64,000 nucleotides of DNA, taken from assembly GCA_905221605.1 (NCBI GenBank), contig CAJNDS010000691.1:1-64000 (forward strand), given 5' to 3'. This document shows, in pieces, positions 54,857 to 63,720 of the stretch. The stretch comes from Symbiodinium natans (Eukaryota > Sar > Dinophyceae > Suessiales > Symbiodiniaceae). The notes beneath the pieces are model-generated. The model did not search any database. It was given only the letters and a program-made list of their open reading frames with translations, and had not been told where the DNA came from. How positions within the stretch are numbered: position 1 is the first letter of the stretch; each line of letters opens with the position of its first letter. Position numbers and translations under genes: made by a program.

Positions 54857-57800
54857 CGTAACACACACACACACACACACTTTTCAAGACTGTTCGGTTG
54901 CCAGGGCTTCTATAGGAATCCAGTAGCTTCGCAAAACGGGTGGGTTTCTAGGGGGAAAGAGAGGTCGGCTCATGGTCATCTCCTTCTGGGTCTCCTTCAC
55001 GGCCTGGATTTTGAACATCTACGCGGCCCTGGCTCTGTCTGGCAGCCCCGAGGCCGCGCGAGCCCGGAAGTGGGCTGGTGGTTTAGGCGAGTTTCGCCCC
55101 ATGATGACCCCCGAGTTTTTTTTTTGCTGTGTTTGCTTAGTGGTTTGGTTTCGCAAGAAACGCCTTGACAACTTTGAAAATTGGACTTGTGTGTGTGTCG
55201 AAAGCATCGCTGTGCCCAGTGTTTTCGAGTGCCCGCTCGCGCGCGCGTGTCTAAACCGTAGACCGTAACCTGCAACCCCAAACCCCAAACCCTAAACCCC
55301 AACCCCTAAACCCCAAACCTATCTCTGGCAGGTCTTGAAGGCCACTGCTTGGGCCACTGGCACCTTCGGATATGGTGGCATCCTGGACCTGTACCCGCCG
55401 AGCCCGGCAGGGTTGGGAGGTTCATTGAGGCTGAAGTTTCGGGTTTAGGGTTTTGGGTTTTGGGTTTAGGGTTTGGGGGTTTGGGGTTTAGGGTTTAGGG
55501 TTCAGGGCTCAGGAATTAGGGGGGCCAAGGTTCTTTTTGTTTAAAAGGTGTGGCTGGGCCCTCTTTTCTTTAAAAGGTGTGGCTCGGGTTCCTGGTCCCC
55601 GCGTCCTCTGGTCCTCTGGTCCTCTGGTCCTCTGGTCCTCTGGTCCTCTGGTCCTCTGGTCCTTTGGTCCTTTGGTCCTTTGGTCCTTTGGTCCTTGGTC
55701 CTCTGGTCCCGTGGTGGTCTGGTCCTCTGATCCTCTGGTCCCGTGGTTCTTTGGTCCCTGGTGCCATGGTCCCGTGGTTCCGTGGTCCTCTGGCCCTGGT
55801 CGTCCTGCAGTCTATTTCTGAAGCCGCGCAAAGCTTGTTTCAAAGCATATGAATCCATCCAAACCGCTTGAAAGCCCCAACCCCCGCCTTAATTAGGCCG
55901 TGCTGCTTGCGTCAAAGCATATGATTCCCTTCCAGACCCATCGTGCGGGCATTGTGTGTGCAAATGGGGCTTTTTAAGCCGTGCAAGCTTGCTTCAAACA
56001 CCGTATGAATCCCTTCCAAACCCATCGCGCGAGCATTCTGTTTGCAAATGGTTGTGACCCCCCAAGCCCCCTGCTTTCGTGAGCCGTGCACCATCTGAAT
56101 CCTCTCCAAACCCATCGTTCGAGCATTGTGTTAGGAAAATGGGCAACCCCCCCCACTTCTTTAGGTCGTGCAAGCTTGCGTCAAAGCATATGATTCCCTT
56201 CCGGTTGTTTTGTCTCCTGCTGGCGTTTACAGCATTTGCAGCTTCTGAAAATTCAGGCATGCCGCTCTTCACAGTGCTGCTATGTACAGTGTGCCTCTGC
56301 AAAGTCAGAAATGCTGCTATTTGCAGTATTTGCAGCCTCTGAAAACGCAGAAAGGCTGCTCTTTACAGTATTTGCAGCCTTTTTAAGCCGTGCAAGCTTG
56401 CCTCAAACACCATATGAATCCCCTACAAGCTCACTACGCGAGCGTTCTGTTTGCAAATGGTTGCGCCCCCCCTCAAGCCGCCGGCTTTGTGAGCCGTGCA
56501 CCATCTGAATCCTTTCCAAACCCATCGTTCGAGCATTTTGTTTGCAACCCCCCCCCCCTTTTCCGGTCTTTTTAGGCCGAGCAAGCATGCATCAAAGCAC
56601 AGGATTCCATTCCGTTTGTTTTGTCTCATGCCGGCATATACAGCATTTGCAGCGTCTGAAACTCAGACATGCTGCTATGTACAGTATGTTTACAGTACTT
56701 CTCAGAAATGCTGCTGTTTACAGTATTTGCAGCCTCTAAAATCGCAGCAATGCTGCTATGTACAGTATCTGTTCTGAAAACGCAGGAATGCTGCCTCTGA
56801 CAACGCAGAACTCTGGAAACGCAGATTTGCTGCTATTTACAGTATTTGCAGCCTCTGGAAACGAAGAGATGCCGCTATTTGCCGTGCTTGCAGCCTCTGA
56901 AGACACAAATGCTAACATTTGCAGTATTTGCCAAGCCAAGTCGAGCCACACCTTTAACAAACAACAGGCTCGACCCACACCTTTTGAGAACAAAAACCCC
57001 TCCGCCGATTTGGGGTTTAGGGTTTAGAGATTAGAGTTTCGGGTTTAGGGTTTAGAGATTAGGGTTTCGGGTTTAGGGGTCGTTGAGCCGGCGCTTGTTG
57101 GCGAGACTCTAAATCAAGCTATACAGGGGGATTCAAGACATCAGCGGCGGAGTTGGATTTCATGTGTTCCGATTCCTCAAAATCCACACTACCCAACCAA
57201 AAAAAGCCCAACAGCTTCAACCCCCTAAACCCTAAAGCGTAAAAACCTCAAAATGTGCAGCCGAGGCAACTATGGTGGCCACCCGGCGTACATGTCTGGG
57301 GTCTTTTGTGGGTTTGTGGCCTTCCCCTTATCCATGAGAAGTGGGCGGGTAACGGGCTTGTGGCTCGAGGGTGCTTTGGTCATGTGCTTTTGGGGTTTCT
57401 CAGCCCAAGCAGCCCTAAACCCTCCGGGTTTGCGGTCTACAGGGTTTACAGGGTCTTAAACCCTAAACCCTAAGCCCACACCGTCACCCTACAAATGCTT
57501 GCACGCTGAGGCTCACAGAGTTGGGTGGGCGGCTTCTTCTGCACATATTATGTCGGCCTTCAGCCCATCAAGGGTTCATAGGGGTGCATAGGCTTCATGG
57601 GGTTCAGAGGGTTCAGAGGGTTCAGAGGTTCAGAGGGTTCAGAGGGTTCATAGGGTTCATGGGGTTCATAGGGTTCATAGGGTTTAGGGTCTAGGTTTGT
57701 GGGGTGGTTGAAGGTTTTTTGGGGCCCTAGCCCCAAACTGCCTGTATGCGCTTCCGAAGCACACGCCCATGGTGTCAACTCCCTTTTGGCGATGGGCTGG

Positions 57801-60800
57801 TAAGGTCTGCACTTGCACGAGTAAGGTCCGTGCGGTCAATATTGCCAGCTGCGGTTGGCGATACATCATTGGTAAGATCAGCTTTGCTTAGGGGCTTGGG
57901 GAGACCTGCGTGGGCTTGTGAGCATTTAGGGTTTAGGGTTTAGGGTTTAGGGTTTAGGGTGCTGAAGCGATTCGGTTTTGCGACTCCTGGGTCAGGAGAC
58001 GTGTGCACTACCCAGACCCCTGGGAGAAGCCAAAAAGTAGGAGGCCATGGTAGGTGTGACCCGAGACCATGGAAACTATATCTGGACTGCGAAACTCGCA
58101 CACCTTATGTTCAGCCTTCAACCTTACACCCCTGCTCAGTGTTCGCATGTTGACAAATGTGTTGGTGGGCTGAGTGGACTAGAGTTTGATTTGGTCAGGC
58201 AGCTCAGGATTTGGCTTGAAGTCCTTACGTTCAAGGTCCAGGGTGCGGGTTGGTACTTGACAGTTTTGTTTTGTGGTTCATCAAGGTCTACCAGCGTTGT
58301 TTTTTGTACTGCGCTCTTCCATATGGACTCCATATAGGCAGTGAATCCAAAAAGCACGTGCACATGGATGCATCCCTAAGCCCAAATCACAAACCATGGT
58401 GTTTGTGCCTCTTGCGGGTGTGCACGTGAATCTCCATCTACCTCTACCTCTCCCTTTTCCGTGTTCTATCTCTTTCTCCGCCCTTTCGCGGGGTCGGTGT
58501 TCACGTACATAATGACATGGCATGCACATACCAGCATGTGCGCATTTATGATTATGAAGATGAATAAACAAATAGATATATCTATATATATATTTATTGA
58601 TTCGTATTTATATGGAAACATATAGTTATATGAAAATATGCAATGTTAAATGTGTATTTATATTCATATTTATCTTTGTATTTATATTTATATTCACATT
58701 CTTTATATTTATTTGCATATACATGGATTGTTAGATATGTACAATACAATGTAGATAACCCTGTGGAATATTTGCTCATAGTTTTACGCTTCTGCATCTT
58801 CGCCCCCGCCCACCCTTTCCAAGATCCGCACGCGGATCTTTCCACCCCACATCCCAATCTAGGAGTCGAGGTCGGTTTTTCTATCTCTTGCTCTTGTACT
58901 GGTTGATCTGGGCCTGAGTCCCAATGTCTCGAGTGACTAACTGGCTTGGAGACCAGTCCAACTGCTGCACTCATCACACCTTGAGACCCTGTTACTACGA
59001 ATTGCTTAAGAACCCCCCCTCCCCCCCCCCCAAAAAAAAAAAAAATATATATATAAAAAACAAAAGATGAACATGTTCTTCCTTATAAGCGTAACATAGG
59101 ATTATCATTTTATATTTTGTTAGGGGTTCTTAAGCAAATAGTAGGTGAGCGCATGGCCTGGACAACCCTCGCCTAAGGTCTCGGCGGCCGAGTGGATGAA
59201 GTTGATTGTGGCGTGTCGAACTACACCGATGCCTGCAACACGTTTTTTCGACCCTCGGGCGTCAAGAGTTTAGGGCTCGGGTTTATGCGTGTAGGCGCAG
59301 GGTGGTCAGGTTGCGATTCAGCATCGTTGTTTGGATGCGTGTGTGTATGTGTCTGCGTTTGTTGAACAAGGTTTGTGTTTCAGCTCGTTTCTGCGGGTGT
59401 CTTCTCGAGTTTCCATGGGCAAGAGAAGTGTTGTTGTCCCTAAACCCTAAACCCTAAACCCTAAACCCTAAACCCTAAACCCTAAACCCTGTTCTAATTA
59501 TTAAGGCCCCTACATCACTGACTGTAGCAGCTTCACCCTGTTGACCGGTGCCCTTTGCTCATCCCCTCCCTCTTAAGGGTTTAGGGTTTAGGGTTTAAGG
59601 TTTAGGGTTTGGGTTTAGGGTTCAGGGTTCAGCGTTCAGGGTTCAGGGTTCAGGGTTTAGGGTTTAGGGTTTAGGGTTTAGGGTTTAGGGTTTAGGGTTT
59701 TGGCAGGGTGTTGCTTCGATGGTTGCGTTTCTGATGTTCTGTCTATGAAGGGCTGATCGGCTGATCTACTTAAGCTCAAATCCCGGTGTCAAGACCTTGT
59801 CTGGTTTTGCAACTTTTGTTTGTATCTATCTCTCTCCATCGATCTATCCACCTGTGCAATGCTCCTGTCCACATGCAGAAACAACTGCCGACAGACCCTC
59901 TCACTATTTTCCTTGTAGTCTCTCCATGGCTCACATGTCCCAGTCAGCTGCCAGAGGCACAAAGACGGAACTCATGCATGAAGTGAGTCCTGGACGCTTG
60001 GCCCATTAAGGAAAGGTGTGCGCCTGGTTGTGCTTCTCGAGGCTTACTGCGAAAACCTAACCCTAAACCCTAACCCGCCACGGCCACGTTTTAGAAACAG
60101 GGCGCACCTTGAAGGACCAGCGAGAGCTCGCACAGCGAGATCCGAGTCCCACCAGACTTCCGGCGTCTAGACCAGTGAACTTCAAAGTGTATACCATGAG
60201 ATGTTCCCCCTTCGACTAACAGTCCTTATTACGGTATAAGAGGGGGTAGTTTTGTCTGTATGAAGGACCGCTAGTATAAGGCGGAGCATCCCAATATGTA
60301 CCCTAAATCCTAAGCCCTAAGCCTCTTTTGCATCTGCTGAGGCGTTTATCGGCGCGTTGTGTCCTTTAAAGACACCAAGTCCTGTGCCGGGAACATTGCC
60401 TTGAGCTGAGACTGATCTGTGCCAATGTGAGCCCGGTTTAGGCTTCAGGGCGTAGGGTTTTCAGATTACCGAGAGCAGCCGCCATACCCCTTAAAGGGGA
60501 AGCATGCCATGTCGCTCTACTCTTTTTTGAGGGTGTAGGGTTGCTCTTGGCATGGTTCAGGCTTCGGGTTCTTCGATTGGGGCTGACAGAACTTTGTGGT
60601 ACTTTACTGTAACTTTAGATCCTTACCTTTTTTGGGTTTATTGGGTTTCTTATTAAGGCAGCTAAAAGTTCAATTTATAGCTACCCTCCTGAGTGCAGCC
60701 AAGAGAAGTTGCTCTCAAGCAGGGCACGGTTGTCTGAACCCTCAACCCTGATCCCTCGAGATGTGAGACCGTGATGCCATCCTACGCCCCCTCTCACTTA

Positions 60801-63720
60801 TAAGGTTTGGGGTTTAGGGTTTAGGGTTTAGGGTTCAGGGTTTAGGGTGTAGGCCTTAAATCCCGAATCTCAAGCCCCAACCCCAAACCCTAGACCCCCT
60901 TCAGGTGTTCCACGGCACACGTTTGGCTGACCTTCTCCCCGAGGTGCGATTAGCTACGACTTGCTTAAGAACCCCCAAATAAGAGAAACCTTTTCTCCGT
61001 ACAAGGGTAGTCTAGGGATTATCTTCATGCTTTTTGGGTGGGGGTTCTTAAGCGAATAGTATTTAAAACGTCGCTGGATCAGGGTTTGGATTTACGGTTT
61101 CCAGGATTTCTGGGCTGATAGGGTTTCAAAGTTTAGGTGGTTGGATTTAGGGTTTAGGGTTTCGGGTTTAGGGGTTTAAGGCATATTACGGTCTCAGGGC
61201 TTGGGGTTTACACTTTCTTGGCTTCAGAGTTTGGGTTCTCGTTCAGGGTTTCAGGGTTTGGGGGTGTCAGGGTTTAGGGGTTTCAGGGGTTCAGGGTTTT
61301 GGGCTTTTTGATACCTTGAGGCCCTAAACCCTAGACCCTAAACCCTAAACCCAAAGCCCTAAACCCTAAACCCTAAACCTCTCCAATTTACAGGGGCTTC
61401 AAGCTTCTTTCACAGTTTCACATGTGCTCTACACTAAACCAATCTTAGCTCTTTGATTTTGAAACCCTCCAAAAATCCCCGGCCGTGTGCAGCCGAGGTC
61501 ACACCTCCCCAAACTAAGCCCAATCGTCAGACCCCAAATGCAGGGAGGGAAAATCTTACTTGTCTTTGACTACTCCGCAGGCCTTGGGCCCATCCTCCTC
61601 AGTGATCCCACTTCAAAACCCTAAACCCTGAACTACGGTACCTGAACCCTAAACCCTAAACGCTAAACCCTAAACCCTAAACCCGAAACCCTAAACCCTA
61701 AACCCTGAACTACTGTACCTGAACCGCAAAGCCCCGAAGCTCTCGTGCGAGTCCGCTGGAGACTTCCTCAGCACTGATACCGAGATGTGCCAAGGCAGGG
61801 TTTCTTGCTGCGACCCAGACAGAGACAAACCCTAAACCCTAAACCCTAAACCCTAAACCCTAAACCCTAATCCCAAAAGTTCCCATAGTGAAGGGAATAT
61901 CCCTGAACATAAAGTCATAGTGAGATGTTGCATTGCAATGATCCCTTGAATCATACTCATATTCGGATCTTTTATACTGCAGTTATCCCTTGAACGATCT
62001 TCTTGGGATCTTCGTGGGAGTATTCCCTGTTTTGGGGGATATTGGAGTCTAGGCAAGTAGAACCCCCAAATAGCCCAAAACCCTTAACCCTAAACCCCTC
62101 CAAAAACACTACCCTCCACTATGGGGGTTAGTTTGGGGTTGGGATTTCTGATGCATAGTGTTGCCCAGTTCTTTCCAGCTCCCTGCTTTGCATGCCGTGG
62201 ACGACTCACTTGTGGTACGTCCTACCAGCATTATTCCTCTCAACCCAATTGTCCGGTTGCGACTTCGTACGCACCCACCCGCCCGCCCGCCCGCCCACCC
62301 ACCCACGCACACACCCGCGCACCCACAGCAACAAGGTAACCAGAGAAAACAATGCGCAGACATCTTATCTTATCCTATATTACTTTACATATTGTATTAT
62401 ACATACATACAGACATACATGCATACATACTATCGCACAATACAGGACTGCATGTATATAATATCGATGTTTTTAGACTTATACACACCCACTTTGTCTT
62501 GACACATTGCATGCTACATAGCTAGAAACTACCAGCGCCAACAACAAACGCCCACCCACACACCAAGCACCGGTGCCTGTTGTGTCGGCAAGGCTGTGAG
62601 AAGTCGGCAGCAAGTACCGTGAGCTTTGCGATCATGGGTATTGTTACTCAGATCCCTCAAATGAACCACGGCTGCACCATGGAGGCAAGAGCAGAAGCTT
62701 CAGGTTTCGGGCTCGTAGAGGCCTGCATGCACACCTGCTTGTGCACTTCTTGTTGTGGACCCTAAACCCTAAACCCTAAACCCTAAACCCTAAACCCTAA
62801 ACCCTAAACCCTAAACCCTAAACCCTAAACCCTAAACCCTAAACCCTAAACCCTATAAACCCTAAACCCTATAAACCCTAAACCCTAAACCGTAAACCCT
62901 AAGCCGTGGCTGCGGGACCTGAGTGTTGGGCCGCAGCCCAGGACTACAGACCTTCAGCGGTCCACGCGCTTTGGCGATGTAAACTGCCAGGCACACTTTG
63001 TCTGCGTATCATCCTTGGGCACCAAATACACCCTTGAGTTGGGGGTCATATACCCTATACCATCATAAGTCCTATTAAGGTATCTGAATATACCCCTATT
63101 TACTATCATTCCAAGTAAGGTATATGTATATATATATCTATATAGACCACAAACCCTTTTCGGCTTCGTTTGGTCTCCAAGGATGAGGTCCGGGCAGGTT
63201 TCGGCCGAGCACGCGGTAGGGTACTTGTGTAACACGGCTCGAAAGGCCCTATACTTCTAGAGGCATATTCGGGTTTAGGGTTTAGGGCTTAGGGTAGTGT
63301 AGGGTTTAGGGCCCTATACAAAAGTTTGGAGTATCCTCAAGAATGGGCCATTGTCAAGGCTGGAGGGTCGAGTTTGGGAACTTTTGACTTCAAGCCACCA
63401 CAAAATACGAAAAGCGGGCAGAATCAACCCCCCCCCCCCCCCCCCAGGTGTAAAGAAAAGGTTATGTGCCCACCCACATGTGACCTACCGTGTTCCTATC
63501 GTCGCCTTCCTGGCGGCTGGCGGTAAGGCGACGATAGGAACACATGGGACGCGCCGGTCACACCCAGGGCCCTCAGCCCTAAACCCTAAGGCCCTAAACC
63601 CTAAACCCTAAACCCTAAACCCTAAAACCTAAACCCAAAGAGGCGACCATGGGAGCCATCACCTCCTTCTGGGGCAGCCGGGCGGCAGCGGGGGCGGGAG
63701 AGGGAGCGGTGGGCTTCTAG
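51559..63720 (+). CDS. Unidentified, probably multi-pass membrane protein gene(s)
   Basis: Not recognised. About 14 scattered exons on the plus strand have hydrophobic or mixed composition, unlike the coiled-coil gene. Best are 52683-52822 (ESILRHFSNEYTLPLAG and LALSSILGAVSIDRVVEQ), which joins 53475 in phase as VVEQ-VFMKLNRCLETN; 54960-55077 (MVISFWVSFTAWILNIYAAL, a likely membrane segment); 55332-55411 (ATGTFGYGGILDLYPPSPAG); 57261-57348 (HPAYMSGVFCGFVAFPLSMR); 57968-58049 (FCDSWVRRRVHYPDPWEKPK); 60101-60186; 60342-60409; 60905-60943; 61740-61797; 62593-62703 (SAASTVSFAIMGIVTQIPQM). It may be two genes: the exon at 60342 reaches a TGA. No domain could be named. Confidence 0.45.
51858..52160 (-). 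mobile_element. Dispersed repeat with 26-bp minisatellite, inverted copy 2
   Basis: Reverse complement of 4214-4478: T-rich end, CACCTTCGGTGTGGGGTTG, CGCCCGGAACTCTTCTCC and then at least six 26-bp units of TGGAGTGCCCAACCCCAGAG. Two copies in opposite orientation 47 kb apart show this is a dispersed element, not a local satellite. Confidence 0.82.
52161..52682 (+). other. Intron with TTAGCCAAT modules
   Basis: Unique filler, poly-G at 52346-52359, and two TTCCTTATTCAGTAG modules (52585-52645) related to those in the intron at 38486. Confidence 0.55.
52683..52822 (+). CDS. Exon, mixed hydrophobic
   Basis: TCTGACACAG acceptor, two bases, RPVRGKESILRHFSNEYTLP, LAGVATSQLALSSILGAVSI and DRVVEQ, GT donor (GTCTAG). 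Phase-exact join to 53475. Clear coding composition. Confidence 0.8.
53475..53533 (+). CDS. Exon VFMKLNRCLETNAPWTPEL
   Basis: CGCGCCAAG acceptor, VFMKLNRCLETNAPWTPEL, probable GA donor (CTGCG/GAACAC). Confidence 0.72.
53993..54083 (+). CDS. Exon, hydrophobic helix
   Basis: AACCCAAG acceptor, TETRRAADTAAALALLLAGG and TVAPGHILEQ, GT donor. Possible membrane or signal-like segment. One other frame is open. Confidence 0.6.
54217..54260 (+). CDS. Exon, frame ambiguous
   Basis: GCGGGCAG acceptor. Phase from 54083 gives GGIYGAKARQGATRK; another frame gives VAYMGRRHDREQQE. Confidence 0.48.
54780..54880 (+). repeat. (TA)n and (CA)n microsatellites
   Basis: Compound AT-rich and CA tract in an intron. 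Confidence 0.95.
54960..55077 (+). CDS. Exon with a likely transmembrane segment
   Basis: GGGAAAG or GAAAGAG acceptor, RGRL then MVISFWVSFTAWILNIYAAL and ALSGSPEAARARKWAG, GT donor (GTGGTT). The first 22 or so residues are strongly hydrophobic and aromatic. Confidence 0.68.
55332..55411 (+). CDS. Exon VLKATAWATGTFGYGGILDL
   Basis: CTCTGGCAG acceptor, VLKATAWATGTFGYGGILDL and YPPSPA, GT donor (GTTGGG). Gly- and aromatic-rich, membrane-like. Confidence 0.68.
55602..55800 (+). repeat. 9-bp minisatellite (TCCTCTGGT)n
   Basis: About 20 copies with TCCTTTGGT variants in a block. Open frames on both strands (Trp-Ser-Ser-Gly-Pro-Leu; Arg-Gly-Pro-Glu-Asp-Gln) follow from the unit length. Confidence 0.95.
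55826..57000 (+). repeat. Two interleaved imperfect tandem repeats
   Basis: About eight copies of an 80-100 bp unit (TCAAAGCATATGATTCCCTTCC, then ACCCATCG, GAGCATT and TTGCAAATGG, then GCCGTGCAAGCTTGC) at 55830-56230 and 56395-56640. They alternate with a roughly 48-bp unit (CTGCTATTTACAGTATTTGCAGCCTCTGAAA type) at 56230-56390 and 56640-56930. Many short open frames, none credible. Confidence 0.85.
57261..57348 (+). CDS. Exon, membrane-like
   Basis: ATGTGCAG acceptor, one base, RGNYGG then HPAYMSGVFCGFVAFPLSMR and SGR, GT donor (GTAACG). Hydrophobic aromatic stretch. Confidence 0.65.
57575..57690 (+). repeat. GGGTTCAGA/GGGTTCATA array
   Basis: About ten 9-10 bp units, telomere-like in G/T bias. 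Confidence 0.9.
57968..58049 (+). CDS. Exon FCDSWVRRRVHYPDPWEKPK
   Basis: GTGCTGAAG acceptor, two bases, IR then FCDSWVRRRVHYPDPWEKPK and SRRP plus two bases, GTAGGT donor. Confidence 0.7.
58050..59176 (+). other. Intron region, AT-rich
   Basis: Possible exon near 58287-58337 after CATCAAG (VYQRCFLYCALPYGLHI), unconfirmed. 58560-58740 is AT-rich TATTTATAT sequence. 58993-59143 is a family F inverted-repeat element. Confidence 0.5.
58993..59143 (+). mobile_element. Inverted-repeat element, family F (TTGCTTAAGAACCCC)
   Basis: CTACGAATTGCTTAAGAACC faces GGGGTTCTTAAGCAAATAGTA. Contains a poly-C/poly-A tract. A second full copy lies at 60951-61061 and a half copy at 12094-12150. Confidence 0.88.
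59177..59260 (+). CDS. Exon, frame ambiguous
   Basis: TCGCCTAAG acceptor. One frame reads VSAAEWMKLIVACRTTPMPA and TRFFDPRAS; another reads DEVDCGVSNYTDACNTFFRP. One of them is probably coding. Confidence 0.5.
60101..60186 (+). CDS. Exon RTLKDQRELAQRDPSPTR
   Basis: AGAAACAG acceptor, two bases, RTLKDQRELAQRDPSPTRLP and ASRPVNFK, GT donor (GTGTAT). Confidence 0.66.
60200..60292 (+). mobile_element. Inverted-repeat element, family B
   Basis: GATGTTCCCCCTTCGACTAA CAGTCCTT faces AAGGACCGCTAGTATAAGGC then GGAGCATCCC. It lies 14 bases inside the intron after the exon at 60101. Confidence 0.85.
60342..60409 (+). CDS. Exon GVYRRVVSFKDTKSCAGN, stop possible
   Basis: TCTGCTGAG acceptor, two bases, VYRRVVSFKDTKSCAGNIAL then S and TGA at 60407. 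A GC donor just before the stop is also possible. Confidence 0.6.
60905..60943 (+). CDS. Exon VFHGTRLADLLPE
   Basis: CCCTTCAG acceptor, VFHGTRLADLLPE, GT donor (GTGCGA). A family F inverted-repeat element starts seven bases into the intron. Confidence 0.65.
60951..61061 (+). mobile_element. Inverted-repeat element, family F
   Basis: TAGCTACGACTTGCTTAAGA then ACCCCC faces GGGGGTTCTTAAGCGAATAG. 111 bp, immediately inside an intron. Confidence 0.88.
61581..61620 (+). CDS. Candidate exon
   Basis: ACTCCGCAG acceptor; LGPILLSDPTS in one frame resembles a DP core, ALGPSSSVIPLQN in another. Confidence 0.35.
61740..61797 (+). CDS. Exon LSCESAGDFLSTDTEMCQG
   Basis: GCCCCGAAG acceptor, LSCESAGDFLSTDTEMCQG, GT donor (GTTTCT). 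Confidence 0.6.
62593..62703 (+). CDS. Exon with a hydrophobic segment
   Basis: GTCGGCAAG acceptor, two bases, CEK then SAASTVSFAIMGIVTQIPQM and NHGCTMEARAEAS, GT donor (GTTTCG). Possible membrane segment between two Cys-containing stretches. Confidence 0.68.
63428..63446 (+). repeat. Poly-C tract
   Basis: About 18 C in an intron. Confidence 0.9.
63490..63543 (+). other. Perfect 19-bp hairpin
   Basis: GTGTTCCTATCGTCGCCTT at 63490-63508 is followed after 16 bases by its exact reverse complement at 63525-63543. The GC-rich loop also looks folded (GGCGGCTGGCGG). Confidence 0.95.
63649..63720 (+). CDS. Candidate small open frame or exon
   Basis: ATG in good context (GCGACCATGG), MGAITSFWGSRAAAGAGEGA then VGF and TAG. 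Could be the start of a new gene with a donor inside, or a last exon after CAAAG. Confidence 0.35.
   Translation: MGAITSFWGSRAAAGAGEGAVGF

Noticed and set aside
54603-54926. Plus-strand open frame of 107 codons
   Set aside because: Runs through TA and CA microsatellites with no splice support.
55537-55858. Open frames on both strands, up to 105 codons
   Set aside because: TCCTCTGGT minisatellite; low-complexity translations in every frame.
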